A DNA stretch of 64,000 nucleotides, taken from contig NZ_KB907454.1 of NCBI RefSeq assembly GCF_000382045.1, forward strand, positions 62,001 through 126,000. The letters are read 5' to 3'. This document shows, piece after piece, positions 1 to 8,738 of this stretch (within the stretch, counting starts at the first letter, position 1; each line of letters starts with the position of its first letter). Under the pieces are notes generated by a model. It was given only the letters and a program-made list of their open reading frames with translations. It was not told the origin of the DNA and searched no databases. The position numbers were made by a program, and so were the translations under genes. This stretch comes from Variovorax atrisoli 110B. Its GTDB lineage: Bacteria > Pseudomonadota > Gammaproteobacteria > Burkholderiales > Burkholderiaceae_C.

Positions 1-987
1 TTCGGCATCTCCTTCAACGTGAAGCACTTCAACCAGGCCGGCGCGCTGGTGCATGTGTACACCGATGGCTCGATCCTGGTGAACCATGGCGGCACCGAGA
101 TGGGGCAGGGCCTGAACACCAAGGTGGCCCAGGTGGTGGCGCACGAGCTCGGCGTGAGCTTCGAGCGCGTGCGCGTCACGGCCACGGACACGACCAAGGT
201 GGCGAACACCTCGGCCACGGCCGCGTCGACCGGCGCCGACCTCAACGGCAAGGCGGCGCAGGACGCGGCGCGCCAGATCCGCGAGCGCCTGGCCGAATGC
301 GCGGCCGAGCGCCACGGCGGCAAGGCGAGCGAAGTGCGCTTCGCCAACGACATGGTCGAGGTCAACGGCCGCTCGCTGGCCTTCAGCACCGTGGTGGGCG
401 AGGCCTACCTCGACCGCAGGCAGCTGTGGTCCGACGGCTTCTACGCCACGCCCGGCCTGAGCTGGGACAAGGACAGGATGCAGGGCCGCCCGTTCTACTA
501 CTACGCCTACGGCGCGGCGGTGAGCGAGGTGATCGTGGACACGCTCGCCGGCGAATGGAAGCTGCTGCGCGCCGACATCCTGCACGACGCGGGCAAGTCG
601 CTGAATCCGGCGGTGGACATCGGCCAGGTCGAGGGCGCCTTCATCCAGGGCATGGGCTGGCTCACCACCGAGGAGCTGGTGTGGCATCCGCAAAGCGGCA
701 AGCTCACCACGCACGCGCCCAGCACCTACAAGATCCCGACGGCCAACGACTGCCCGCCGGTGTTCAACGTGCGCCTGTTCGAGGGCCAGAACTTCGAGGA
801 CTCGATCCACCGCAGCAAGGCCGTGGGCGAGCCGCCGCTGCTGCTGCCGTTCTCGGTGTTCTTCGCGATCCGCGACGCGGTGTCGGCCGCGGGCGGCCAC
901 AGGGTCGATCCGCCGCTGAAGGCGCCGGCCACGAGCGAGTCGATCCTTCGTGCCATCACGGCGGTGCAGGCAGCATCGGCCGAATGA
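1..987 (+). CDS. xdhB: xanthine dehydrogenase molybdopterin-binding subunit, C-terminal part (cut by window edge)
   Basis: The reading frame is open from the first base, so the gene begins upstream; 328 C-terminal residues are visible. They carry molybdopterin-domain motifs of the xanthine oxidase family: a G-T-E-M-G-Q-G stretch near residues 28-34 that contacts the cofactor, and K-A-V-G-E-P-P near residue 276, whose Glu is the catalytic base in XDH. The enzyme oxidises hypoxanthine and xanthine to urate in the cytoplasm, with a separate FeS/FAD subunit expected upstream. The neighbours (purine permease, nucleoside ABC transporter) fit this role. The assignment is by recognised motifs and length of homology. 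Confidence 0.93.
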   Translation, partial: FGISFNVKHFNQAGALVHVYTDGSILVNHGGTEMGQGLNTKVAQVVAHELGVSFERVRVTATDTTKVANTSATAASTGADLNGKAAQDAARQIRERLAECAAERHGGKASEVRFANDMVEVNGRSLAFSTVVGEAYLDRRQLWSDGFYATPGLSWDKDRMQGRPFYYYAYGAAVSEVIVDTLAGEWKLLRADILHDAGKSLNPAVDIGQVEGAFIQGMGWLTTEELVWHPQSGKLTTHAPSTYKIPTANDCPPVFNVRLFEGQNFEDSIHRSKAVGEPPLLLPFSVFFAIRDAVSAAGGHRVDPPLKAPATSESILRAITAVQAASAE

Positions 988-990
988 CGA

Positions 991-1012
991 CGGACCGTGC
1001 TCGCACGGTCCG
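991..1012. terminator. GC-rich hairpin after xdhB
   Basis: A perfect 9-bp inverted repeat (CGGACCGTG, loop CTCG, CACGGTCCG) begins 3 bases after the xdhB stop. No T-run follows, so it is either a weak or Rho-assisted terminator or an mRNA 3'-end stabiliser. The function is inferred; the structure is read directly. Confidence 0.5.
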
Positions 1013-1061
1013 AGCTGAACCTTCCCCACACCCGGTTTCGCCAAATGTCGCGCTGTATTAC

Positions 1062-1090
1062 TGTTCGCACAGACAGGAAAGGTGTGAACA
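1062..1090. promoter_or_regulatory. inverted repeat enclosing the ribosome binding site of the LysR gene
   Basis: TGTTCGCAC (1062-1070) and GTGTGAACA (1082-1090) are complementary at 8 of 9 positions and flank AGACAGGAAAG, which holds the Shine-Dalgarno of the LysR gene starting at 1094. It could be an autoregulatory operator or an RNA hairpin with the ribosome site in its loop. The sequence cannot decide between these. Confidence 0.35.
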
Positions 1091-1093
1091 GCC

Positions 1094-2095
1094 ATGAGAG
1101 ATCAGGCGCTTTTCGACAAGATCGATCTTCATCTCATCCGGGTTCTGCACACGGTGCTGACCGATCGCAGCGTCTCGCGTGCTGCCATCCGGCTGGGCAT
1201 GTACCAGCCGGCGGTCTCGGCGGCGCTGAAGCGGCTGCGCGAGCTCTCGGGCGATCCGCTGCTGGTGCGCTCGGGCTCGGGCATGGTGCCCACCGACGCG
1301 GGGCTGCGCATGATCGAGCCGGCCGCCAGCATCCTGCGCGCGGCGGAGATGCTGTTCTCGGATGCGCGCGGCTTCGATCCGCAGTCGGCGGCCACCACCT
1401 TCCGCATCGCGGCCAGCGACTACATGGACCCGCTGTTCCTGCCGATGCTGGTGGCGCAGGTCAAGCGCGACGCGCCGCTGTGCCAGATCGAGATCCATGC
1501 GCTCACGCCCGACTCGGACTACCACGGGCACCTGGCGCTCGGCCAGGTCGACCTGGTGATCGGCAACTGGCTCAAGCCGCCGGAAGACCTACACATGGCG
1601 CGGCTCTTCGGGGACGACGTGGTCTCGCTGGTCAACAAGGACCATCCGGCGGTGCGCCGCGGCTGGGACCTGGAGACCTGGCTGGCGGCCGAGCACATCG
1701 CGCCAACGCCCATGCATCCGGGCGGACGCGGGATCATCGACCAGATGCTCGACGAGCTGGGGCGGCAGCGCAACATCACGGCGCGCTGCGCGCACTTCGG
1801 GCTGATCCCCGACATGGTGGCCTCCAGCCTGCTGGTGCTGACGACGGGACGCCAGTACTGCGAGCGCTTCGCCTCGCGGCTGCCGCTGAAGATCCTCGAA
1901 TGCCCGGTGGCGCTGCCGCGCCTCATGTACTACCAGCTCTGGCACGAACGCACCCATTCGTCGAGCTCGGCGCGCTGGCTGCGCGAATGCATCAAGGAGG
2001 TGGCGGCGTCGCTGCGGCCTCCGGTTTCGGCCATACCCGGCGCACCCGGCACGACAGCGCGTCCGCCCGCCGCACCTGAAACCTCGGATCCCTGA
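1094..2095 (+). CDS. LysR-family transcriptional regulator
   Basis: A 333-residue cytoplasmic DNA-binding regulator. The N-terminal winged helix-turn-helix covers about residues 8-70 (V-S-R-A-A-I-R-L-G-M-Y-Q-P-A-V-S-A-A-L helix pair), followed by a type 2 periplasmic-binding-like effector domain to about residue 305. A Pro/Ala-rich tail ends the protein. Effector-domain style resembles the NodD/PcpR branch. It sits between xdhB and a purine permease, so control of purine catabolism or uptake is a reasonable inference, but the ligand cannot be read. The ATG at 1094 has an AGGAAAGG ribosome site upstream. Confidence 0.9.
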   Translation: MRDQALFDKIDLHLIRVLHTVLTDRSVSRAAIRLGMYQPAVSAALKRLRELSGDPLLVRSGSGMVPTDAGLRMIEPAASILRAAEMLFSDARGFDPQSAATTFRIAASDYMDPLFLPMLVAQVKRDAPLCQIEIHALTPDSDYHGHLALGQVDLVIGNWLKPPEDLHMARLFGDDVVSLVNKDHPAVRRGWDLETWLAAEHIAPTPMHPGGRGIIDQMLDELGRQRNITARCAHFGLIPDMVASSLLVLTTGRQYCERFASRLPLKILECPVALPRLMYYQLWHERTHSSSSARWLRECIKEVAASLRPPVSAIPGAPGTTARPPAAPETSDP

Positions 2096-2169
2096 GAGAA
2101 CCCCGTTCGCGCCGGCGTCGTGAGCGGGGCAACGATGAAACCGCCACTACAACAGCTGGAGACAAGCGA

Positions 2170-3570
2170 ATGAGTACGTTTGAACAGGCGCCGAAAGGCG
2201 CCGAGCCCCGCACGCCGGGGCATGTCGAGTCCGCGCGCCCGCGCGCGGCTGTGGGCAGCGCAAGCGGCTCGGGTCTGCTTGAACGCCTGTTCAAGCTCGA
2301 TGCGCACAACACCACGGTGCGCACCGAAGTCATCGCGGGGCTGACCACCTTCCTGACGATGGCCTACATCATCTTCGTGAACCCGTCGATCCTCGGCGAT
2401 GCGGGCATGCCCAAGGGCGCGGTCTTCGTGGCCACCTGCCTGATCGCGGCGCTGGGCACGCTGATCATGGGCCTGTACGCCAACTACCCGATCGCCATGG
2501 CGCCTGGCATGGGCCTGAACGCCTACTTCTCCTACGTGGTGGTGCTGGGCATGGGCTACACGTGGCAGGTGGCGCTGGGCGCCGTCTTCATCTCGGGCTG
2601 CCTGTTCCTGATCGTCACGGTCACCGGGCTGCGGGAGCTCTTCATACAGGGCATACCGCAGTCGCTGCGAACGGCGATCACGGTGGGCATCGGCATGTTC
2701 CTGGCGCTCATCGCACTGAAGAGCGCGGGCGTGGTGGCCGCATCGCCGGCCACCTTCGTGACCCTGGGCGACCTGCACTCGGCGCCGGTGATCCTGGCGA
2801 CGCTGGGCTTCCTCATCATCGTGGCGCTGGACAAGCTGAAGGTGCGCGGCGCGATCCTGATCGGGATCATCACGGTGACGGTGCTCTCGTTCTTCTTCGG
2901 CGGCAACAAGTTCCACGGCGTGTTCGACGCGCCGCCGTCCATCGCGCCGACCTTCATGCAGCTGGACATCCTGGGCGCGCTCAAGGGCGGCATCCTGAAC
3001 GTGGTGCTGGTGTTCTTCCTGGTCGAGATGTTCGACGCCACCGGCACGCTGATGGGCGTGGCCAAGCGCGCCGGCCTGCTGGTGCCGGGCAAGATGGAGC
3101 GCATGAACAAGGCGCTGCTGGCCGACAGCGGCGCGATCTTCGCGGGCTCGCTGCTCGGCACCTCGAGCACCACGGCCTACGTGGAGAGCGCGGCCGGCGT
3201 GCAGGCGGGCGGCCGCACCGGCCTCACGGCGGTGGTGGTGGCGCTGCTCTTCCTGGCCTGCCTGATGATCTCGCCGCTGGCGGGCTCGGTGCCGGCCTAC
3301 GCCACCGCACCGGCGCTGCTTTTCGTGGGCTGCCTGATGCTGCGCGACCTGGTCGAGCTCGACTGGGAGGACACCACCGAGGTGATCCCGGCCGCGGTGA
3401 CCGCGCTGGCCATGCCCTTCACCTACTCGATCGCCAACGGCCTGGCCTTCGGCTTCATCACCTACGCGGTGCTGAAGCTGTGCACCGGGCGGGCACGGGA
3501 AGTGCATGCGATGGTCTGGGTCATCGCAGCCGTGTTCCTCTTCAAGTTCGCCTACATCGGCGGGCATTGA
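2170..3570 (+). CDS. NCS2-family purine permease (AzgA-like)
   Basis: A 466-residue integral inner-membrane transporter. After a cytoplasmic N-terminal stretch of about 40 residues rich in Ala/Pro/Gly there are roughly 12-14 hydrophobic segments. AzgA/PurP-type signatures are visible: G-M-G-L-N-A-Y-F-S around residue 115, the F-D-A-T-G-T-L-M-G-V-A segment near 287, and G-T-S-S-T-T-A-Y-V-E-S-A-A-G-V near 330. Family members are proton symporters for adenine, guanine and hypoxanthine. The start at 2170 follows a GGAGA site. The context of XDH and a nucleoside transporter supports nucleobase uptake. Confidence 0.9.
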   Translation: MSTFEQAPKGAEPRTPGHVESARPRAAVGSASGSGLLERLFKLDAHNTTVRTEVIAGLTTFLTMAYIIFVNPSILGDAGMPKGAVFVATCLIAALGTLIMGLYANYPIAMAPGMGLNAYFSYVVVLGMGYTWQVALGAVFISGCLFLIVTVTGLRELFIQGIPQSLRTAITVGIGMFLALIALKSAGVVAASPATFVTLGDLHSAPVILATLGFLIIVALDKLKVRGAILIGIITVTVLSFFFGGNKFHGVFDAPPSIAPTFMQLDILGALKGGILNVVLVFFLVEMFDATGTLMGVAKRAGLLVPGKMERMNKALLADSGAIFAGSLLGTSSTTAYVESAAGVQAGGRTGLTAVVVALLFLACLMISPLAGSVPAYATAPALLFVGCLMLRDLVELDWEDTTEVIPAAVTALAMPFTYSIANGLAFGFITYAVLKLCTGRAREVHAMVWVIAAVFLFKFAYIGGH

Positions 3571-3683
3571 AATGACGGACTGAGGCAAGCGCCGTCGGGC
3601 GCCGATGGTCGCGGGGACGCCATTAGACTCATGGCCGTTCCCGCTTTGTTGCTGTTGAACGAGACAAATCCACGAAACCCGGC

Positions 3684-5213
3684 ATGACAACCCCCAGACT
3701 CCAGCTCGCTCACATCACCAAGCGGTATCCCGCGGTGGTGGCCAACAGCGACATCTCCCTGAGCGTCGCGCCCGGCGAAATCCACGCCGTGCTCGGCGAG
3801 AACGGCGCCGGCAAGTCGACCCTGATGAAGATCATCTACGGCTCGGTGAAGCCCGACGAAGGCACGGTGATGTTCGACGGCCAGGCCGTCAGCCTGCGCA
3901 ACCCCCAGCAGGCGAGAGCGCTGGGCATCAGCATGGTGTTCCAGCACTTCAGCCTGTTCGACACGCTCACCGTGGCCGAGAACGTCTGGCTGGGCCTGGA
4001 CAAGTCGCTGCAGCTGGCCGAGGTCACGCGCAGCATCACGGCCAAGGCGAGCGAGTACGGCCTCGACATCGACCCGGCGCGGCCGGTGCACACGCTCTCG
4101 GTGGGCGAGATGCAGCGGGTGGAGATCATCCGCGCGCTGCTCACCAACCCCAAGCTGCTGATCCTCGACGAGCCAACCTCGGTGCTCACGCCGCAGGCGG
4201 TGATCAAGCTCTTCACGGTGCTGAAGAAGCTGTCTTCCGAGGGCTGCAGCATCCTCTACATCAGCCACAAGCTGCACGAGATCCAGGAGCTGTGCAGCGC
4301 CTGCACGGTGCTGCGCGGCGGCAAGGTGACGGGGGTGTGCAACCCGCAGAACGAGAGCACGCAGTCGCTGTCGCGGCTGATGATCGGCAGTGAGCCGCCG
4401 CCGCTGCAGCACCGGCCGGTGCACGCCGGCGCGGTCGCGCTGCGCGTCGACGGACTGTCGCTGGCGCGAGAGGACCAGTTCGGCGTCGATCTCGACGGCA
4501 TCTCCTTCGAGGTGCGCGCGGGGGAGGTCGTCGGCATCGCGGGCGTGTCGGGCAACGGCCAGAAGGAGCTGCTGTACGCGCTCTCCGGCGAGGACGTGCG
4601 GGCCGAGGCGCCGATGGTGCGCGTGTTCGACAAGCCGGCCGGCCGTCTGCGCCCGCGCGCGCGCCGCGCGCTGGGCCTGCACTTCGTGCCCGAGGAGCGG
4701 CTGGGCCGCGGCGCCGTGCCCACGCTGGGGCTCGCGCACAACCTGCTGCTCACGCGCAGCGAGGCGGTGGGCCGGGGCGGGTGGATCAGCACCGGCACGC
4801 TGGAGCGGCAGGCCAGGTCCATCATCGAGCGCTTCAAGGTCAAGGCCGGCGGTCCGAAGGCGGCGGCGCGCTCGCTGTCGGGCGGCAACCTGCAGAAGTT
4901 CATCGTCGGGCGCGAGATCGACGCCAAGCCGAAGCTCTTCGTCGTCTCGCAGCCTACCTGGGGCGTGGACGTGGGCGCGGCCGCGCTGATCCACGCCGAG
5001 ATCCTGGCGCTGCGCGACGCGGGCTGCGCGGTGCTGGTGATCAGCGAGGAGCTCGACGAGCTCTTCAACATCAGCGACCGGCTGCACGTGATCGCCAAGG
5101 GGCGGCTGTCGCCTTCCATCGACCGTGCCGCAGCCACGCTGCCGCAGATCGGCGAGTGGATGAGCGGCCTGTGGCACGGCGCCGGCAAGACTGCGGAGGC
5201 GGCCCATGCTTAA
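3684..5213 (+). CDS. ABC transporter ATP-binding protein for nucleosides/purines (BMP-type system, two ATPase domains)
   Basis: A 509-residue protein with two fused nucleotide-binding domains, as in sugar and BMP-type nucleoside importers (RbsA/YufO-like). Domain 1 has Walker A G-E-N-G-A-G-K-S-T (residues 38-46), signature S-V-G-E-M-Q-R and Walker B L-L-I-L-D-E-P-T. Domain 2 has a degenerate P-loop (G-V-S-G-N-G-Q-K), signature L-S-G-G-N-L-Q-K and a Q-P-T-x-G-V-D-V-G segment lacking the usual Walker B acids, which is normal for this class. The stop overlaps the next gene's ATG by 8 bases, so it is in an operon with the permeases at 5206 and 6354 and the receptor at 7324. Confidence 0.93.
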   Translation: MTTPRLQLAHITKRYPAVVANSDISLSVAPGEIHAVLGENGAGKSTLMKIIYGSVKPDEGTVMFDGQAVSLRNPQQARALGISMVFQHFSLFDTLTVAENVWLGLDKSLQLAEVTRSITAKASEYGLDIDPARPVHTLSVGEMQRVEIIRALLTNPKLLILDEPTSVLTPQAVIKLFTVLKKLSSEGCSILYISHKLHEIQELCSACTVLRGGKVTGVCNPQNESTQSLSRLMIGSEPPPLQHRPVHAGAVALRVDGLSLAREDQFGVDLDGISFEVRAGEVVGIAGVSGNGQKELLYALSGEDVRAEAPMVRVFDKPAGRLRPRARRALGLHFVPEERLGRGAVPTLGLAHNLLLTRSEAVGRGGWISTGTLERQARSIIERFKVKAGGPKAAARSLSGGNLQKFIVGREIDAKPKLFVVSQPTWGVDVGAAALIHAEILALRDAGCAVLVISEELDELFNISDRLHVIAKGRLSPSIDRAAATLPQIGEWMSGLWHGAGKTAEAAHA

Positions 5214-6351
5214 GCTCGAACCGCGTCCGGAGCTCTCGCGCTTCTGGAGCTATGCATCGCCGATCCTGGCGCTGCTGATCACCGTGCTGATCGGCGTGGC
5301 GCTGTTCGCCGCGCTCGGCAAGGACCCGGTCAAGGGCCTGCTGGTGTTCTTCTACGAGCCCATCAAGAACGGCTACGCCATCGGCGAGCTGATGGTGAAG
5401 GCGACTCCGCTGCTCATCATCGCGCTGGGGCTGGCGGTGTGCTTCCGCTCCAACGTGTGGAACATCGGCGCCGAGGGGCAGTTCGTGTTCGGCGCCATCG
5501 CGGCGGGCGGCGTGGCGCTGCTGGCCGACAAGAACACGGGGCAGTGGATCGTCGTGGCCATCCTGTTGGCGGGCATCCTGGGCGGCATGGTGTGGGCGGG
5601 CATCGTCGCCTTCCTGCGCGACAAGTGCAACGCCAACGAGATCCTGGTGAGCCTGATGCTGGTCTACGTGGCCACGCTGCTGCTGGGCTACATGGTCTAC
5701 GGGCCGTGGAAGGACCCGCACGGCTACAACTTCCCGCAGACCAAGACCTTCGAGGCGGTCACGCAGATCCCGCGCCTGTTCAAGGGCTCGCGCGTGAGCA
5801 TCGGCCTGGTGATCGCATTGGTGGGAGCGGGGGCGCTGTGGGTGTTCCTGTTCCGCACGCGCGCGGGCTTCGCGCAGCAGGTCGGCGGGCTGGCGCCCGC
5901 GGCTTCGCGCTACGCCGGCTTCTCCGCGCGGCGCGCGGTATGGATCGCGCTGCTGACTTCGGGCGCCGCCGCGGGCCTGGCCGGTGCGCTGGAGGTGGCA
6001 GGGCCGCTGGGCCAGCTCACGCCCTACGTGCCGGCGGGCTACGGCTTCGCGGCCATCATCGTGGCCTTCGTCGGACGGCTGCATCCGGTGGGCATGATCT
6101 TCTCTGCCATCCTGATGAGCATGTTCTACATCGGCGGCGAACTGGCGCAGTCGCGGCTCGGCCTGCCCAAGTCGCTGACCGGCGTGTTCCAGGGGCTGCT
6201 GCTGTTCACGCTGCTGGCCTGCGACACGCTCATTGCCTACCGCATCAAGCGCAAGGCGGCTGCGAAGGCTGCCTCCATGACCACCGCCTCCTTGCAGGCG
6301 AGCACGCCCATTACCGCGCCCGTCGCGCGTGCCACCGAAGGGAGCCACTGA
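5206..6351 (+). CDS. ABC transporter permease, first subunit (YufP-like, nucleoside/purine)
   Basis: A 381-residue inner-membrane permease of the branched-chain amino acid/ribose superfamily with about 10 hydrophobic helices. The conserved N-I-G-A-E-G-Q-F segment typical of BMP-system permeases lies near residue 85. The C-terminus has a short Lys/Ala/Thr-rich cytoplasmic tail. Its ATG overlaps the ATPase stop (ATGCTTAA), so translation is probably coupled. It pairs with the 306-residue permease that follows after 2 bases to form a heterodimeric channel. Confidence 0.92.
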   Translation: MLKLEPRPELSRFWSYASPILALLITVLIGVALFAALGKDPVKGLLVFFYEPIKNGYAIGELMVKATPLLIIALGLAVCFRSNVWNIGAEGQFVFGAIAAGGVALLADKNTGQWIVVAILLAGILGGMVWAGIVAFLRDKCNANEILVSLMLVYVATLLLGYMVYGPWKDPHGYNFPQTKTFEAVTQIPRLFKGSRVSIGLVIALVGAGALWVFLFRTRAGFAQQVGGLAPAASRYAGFSARRAVWIALLTSGAAAGLAGALEVAGPLGQLTPYVPAGYGFAAIIVAFVGRLHPVGMIFSAILMSMFYIGGELAQSRLGLPKSLTGVFQGLLLFTLLACDTLIAYRIKRKAAAKAASMTTASLQASTPITAPVARATEGSH

Positions 6352-6353
6352 CC

Positions 6354-7274
6354 ATGGAAAGCTACGCACTCCTGCTCGGCTCCACGCTGAGCGCGGGCAC
6401 CGTGCTCGCCATCGCGGCGCTGGGCCTGCTCATCAACGAGAAGGCCGGCATCGTCAACCTCGGCGCCGAGGGGATGATGCTGTGCGCCGCCATCGCGGGC
6501 TTCGCGACGGTCGTCACCACGCACAACCCCTGGCTGGGCTTTCTGGCCGGCATGGCGGCGGGCGCGCTGCTCGCAGCCTTCTTCGGCGTGCTGGTGATCT
6601 GGCTCAACACCAACCAGTACGCGACGGGCCTCGCGCTGAGTCTCTTCGGCGTGGGCTTCTCGGCCTTCGCGGGCATCAGCTTCGTGCAGGCCAAGCTGCC
6701 CGAAAGCGCCTCGTACGCCATTCCGGTGCTGGGCGACATCCCGCTGGTCGGGCCGGCTCTGTTCCGCCATCACCCGATGGTGTATTTCGCGGTGGTGCTG
6801 ACCTTCGCGCTGATCTGGTTCCTCTACCGCACGCGCGCCGGCCTGGTGCTGCGCTCGGTGGGCGAGTCGCCGGAGTCGGCGCATGCGCTGGGCTATCCGG
6901 TGCGGCGCATCCGCTTCATGGCGGTGATCGCGGGCGGTGCGCTGTGCGGGCTGGCGGGCGCGTATCTCTCGACGGTGTACACGCCGCTGTGGGTCGAGGG
7001 CATGGTGGCCGGCCGCGGCTGGATCGCGCTCGCGCTCACCACCTTCGCCACCTGGCGGCCGGTGCGCGTGCTGCTGGGCGCCTACCTGTTCGGCGGCGTG
7101 TCGATGCTGGGCTTCCACCTGCAAAGCAGCGGCGTGGACGTGCCGGCGCAGTTCCTCAGCATGCTGCAGTACATCGCGCCGATCGTGGTGCTGGCGCTGA
7201 TCTCGCGCAACCCGGCCTTCATCCGCGCCAACATGCCGGCTTCCATCGGGAAACCGTTCTACCCCGGCTCATAA
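6354..7274 (+). CDS. ABC transporter permease, second subunit (YufQ-like, nucleoside/purine)
   Basis: A 306-residue membrane protein starting at the ATG at 6354, two bases after the previous stop. The N-L-G-A-E-G-M-M segment near residue 35 matches the N-I-G-A-E-G motif of its partner, and about 8-9 hydrophobic helices follow. The frame stays open far upstream, but translation from 6354 begins with the typical short hydrophobic N-terminus, so that start was chosen. It is the second half of the nucleoside/purine import channel. Confidence 0.92.
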   Translation: MESYALLLGSTLSAGTVLAIAALGLLINEKAGIVNLGAEGMMLCAAIAGFATVVTTHNPWLGFLAGMAAGALLAAFFGVLVIWLNTNQYATGLALSLFGVGFSAFAGISFVQAKLPESASYAIPVLGDIPLVGPALFRHHPMVYFAVVLTFALIWFLYRTRAGLVLRSVGESPESAHALGYPVRRIRFMAVIAGGALCGLAGAYLSTVYTPLWVEGMVAGRGWIALALTTFATWRPVRVLLGAYLFGGVSMLGFHLQSSGVDVPAQFLSMLQYIAPIVVLALISRNPAFIRANMPASIGKPFYPGS

Positions 7275-7323
7275 TCGCGTTTCTCTTTTTCCCGCCAACC
7301 TGTCCTTTTGAGGATTTCCGACA

Positions 7324-8496
7324 ATGAATGATCTGAACAAGCGCTCCCTGCTCAAGCTGGCCGCCCTCACGGCTGTCGCTTCGGCGGCCCTGATCGGCTG
7401 CGGCAAGAAAGAAGAAGCGGCGGCTCCTGCGGCTGCACCCGCGCCGGCCCCGGCACCCGCCGCAGCGGCCCCGGCACCGGCAGCGCCGCTGAACATCGCA
7501 TTCGCATACGTCGGCCCGGTTGGCGATGGCGGCTGGACCTTCGCGCACGACAACGCCCGCAAGGCGCTTGAGAAGGAATTCGGCGACAAGATCAAGACCA
7601 CCTTCGTCGAGAGCGTGCCCGAGGGCGCGGACGCCGAGCGCGTGTTCCGCGACATGGTCGGCCAGGGCAACAAGCTGATCTTCGGCACCACCTTCGGCTA
7701 CATGGAGCCCATGCTGAAGGTCGCGGCCGACAACAAGGAAGTGAAGTTCGAGCACGCCACCGGCTACAAGACCTCGGACAACATGCGCACCTACGACAGC
7801 CGCACGTACGAGGGCGCGTACATGGCCGGCATCATCGCCGGCGCCATGACCAAGAGCAACACGCTGGGCGTGGTCGGCTCGGTGCCGATCCCCGAGGTGC
7901 TGCGCAACATCAACAGCTTCACGCTGGGCGCGCAATCGGTGAACCCGAAGATCACGACCAAGGTCGTGTGGGTGAACGAATGGTTCAGCCCGCCGAAGGA
8001 AACCGAGGCCGCCACCGCCCTCATCAACGGCGGCGCCGACGTGCTGTTCCAGAACACCGATTCGCCGGCCGTGCTCAAGACCGCGCAGGAAAAGGGCAAG
8101 CGCGCCTTCGGTTGGGACTCCGACATGACCGCCTACGGTCCCAAGGCCCACCTGGCCTCGGCCACCATCAACTGGGCCCCGTACTACATCAAGGCCACCC
8201 AGGAAGCCCTGGACGGCAAGTGGACCACCGGCCAGGCCTGGTGGGGCGTGAAGGAAGGCGCGATCGACCTCGTGTCCATCGCCGAGGACGTGCCGGCCGA
8301 GACCAAGGCCAAGGTCGAGGAAGTGAAGAAGGGCCTGAAGGACGGCAGCTTCGTGATCTGGAAGGGCCCGATCCTCGGCCAGGACGGCAAGGAGGTGGTC
8401 GCCAAGGACGCGGTGGCCGACGACAAGTTCCTGTCGGGCGTCAACTTCTACGTCAAGGGCGTCGAAGGCAAGGTGCCCGGCGGCGACAAGAAGTAG
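7324..8496 (+). CDS. BMP-family lipoprotein, purine/nucleoside-binding receptor of the ABC importer
   Basis: A 390-residue secreted receptor. The signal peptide ends in a lipobox L-I-G-C with Cys near residue 23, followed by a long Ala/Pro linker (about residues 29-58). A BMP/PnrA-like domain follows, starting at I-A-F-A-Y-V-G-P-V-G-D-G-G-W and containing F-G-Y-M-E-P and G-Y-K-T motifs. The family binds purine nucleosides or nucleobases outside the inner membrane and hands them to the permease. It is 49 bp behind the permease gene. A paralogue without a lipobox lies at 37620-38723. Confidence 0.93.
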   Translation: MNDLNKRSLLKLAALTAVASAALIGCGKKEEAAAPAAAPAPAPAPAAAAPAPAAPLNIAFAYVGPVGDGGWTFAHDNARKALEKEFGDKIKTTFVESVPEGADAERVFRDMVGQGNKLIFGTTFGYMEPMLKVAADNKEVKFEHATGYKTSDNMRTYDSRTYEGAYMAGIIAGAMTKSNTLGVVGSVPIPEVLRNINSFTLGAQSVNPKITTKVVWVNEWFSPPKETEAATALINGGADVLFQNTDSPAVLKTAQEKGKRAFGWDSDMTAYGPKAHLASATINWAPYYIKATQEALDGKWTTGQAWWGVKEGAIDLVSIAEDVPAETKAKVEEVKKGLKDGSFVIWKGPILGQDGKEVVAKDAVADDKFLSGVNFYVKGVEGKVPGGDKK

Positions 8497-8500
8497 GCTC

Positions 8501-8594
8501 GCCCCCAGGCTGCGCGCACTGCGTGTCGCTGCGCCAACCCCCTACCCCGGGGGCAGCACCTGCGGCCCGGCGAAGCCGGTTCCGCGGTGCTCTC
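8501..8594 (-). repeat. dispersed intergenic repeat, copy 1
   Basis: About 94 bp beginning CCCCCAGGCTGCGCGCA, four bases after the BMP lipoprotein stop, and ending near GCCGGTTCCGCGGTG. It contains small palindromes (CCCCC...GGGGG; CCGGCGAAGCCGG). The same sequence recurs at 18913, 22316, 44041, 44706 and 47404. Strand is set with the three copies that read GAACACCGCGGAACCGG as plus. Possible roles are mRNA 3'-end processing, attenuation or a REP-like mobile remnant. Confidence 0.8.
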
Positions 8595-8610
8595 GAATAG
8601 GACTTGGCGT

Positions 8611-8628
8611 GTGTGATGTAGTTCACAC
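8611..8628. promoter_or_regulatory. perfect CRP/Vfr-type box
   Basis: GTGTGA-TGTAGT-TCACAC is a perfect palindrome containing TGTGA-N6-TCACA, the classical CRP consensus. It lies between the dispersed repeat and the intrinsic terminator, about 190 bp upstream of the kinase-cyclase fusion gene. The match is seen directly. Binding by a CRP-family protein is inferred, and the terminator downstream makes its target unclear. Confidence 0.5.
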
Positions 8629-8650
8629 ATATACACCGAAAAGTTCTAAC

Positions 8651-8681
8651 AACCCGCACTTGTTGCGGGTTTTCTTTTTTT
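8651..8681 (+). terminator. Rho-independent terminator
   Basis: AACCCGCA, loop CTTGT, TGCGGGTT form a perfect 8-bp stem followed by TTCTTTTTTT. This is the strongest intrinsic terminator in the window. It closes the purine ABC transporter operon and insulates the TOMM cluster. Confidence 0.88.
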
Positions 8682-8702
8682 GAGGGGTTACCTACCTGAA
8701 AC

Positions 8703-8738
8703 CTCTCTGCCTCCGCTAAAGTAACAATTAGTGTCACT
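8703..8738 (+). promoter_or_regulatory. promoter-like motif upstream of the TOMM kinase gene
   Basis: CTCTCTGC (8703) and CTAAAGTAACAATTAGTG (8716-8733) recur with identical spacing at 17656-17686 inside the cluster: 21 of 31 positions are identical and most differences are transitions. TAAAGT could serve as a -10 element. The part 8720-8738 is also an imperfect palindrome, AGTnACA...TGTnACT, suggesting an operator. This is a sequence observation; the promoter role is inferred. Confidence 0.4.

Noticed and set aside
1930..3690. 586-codon minus-strand frame opposite the NCS2 permease
   Set aside because: His/Arg/Asp-rich antisense shadow with no recognised motif.
5439..7274. Long frame that would fuse the two nucleoside permeases
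   Set aside because: The upstream part is out of frame with the first permease gene; the second permease starts cleanly at 6354.
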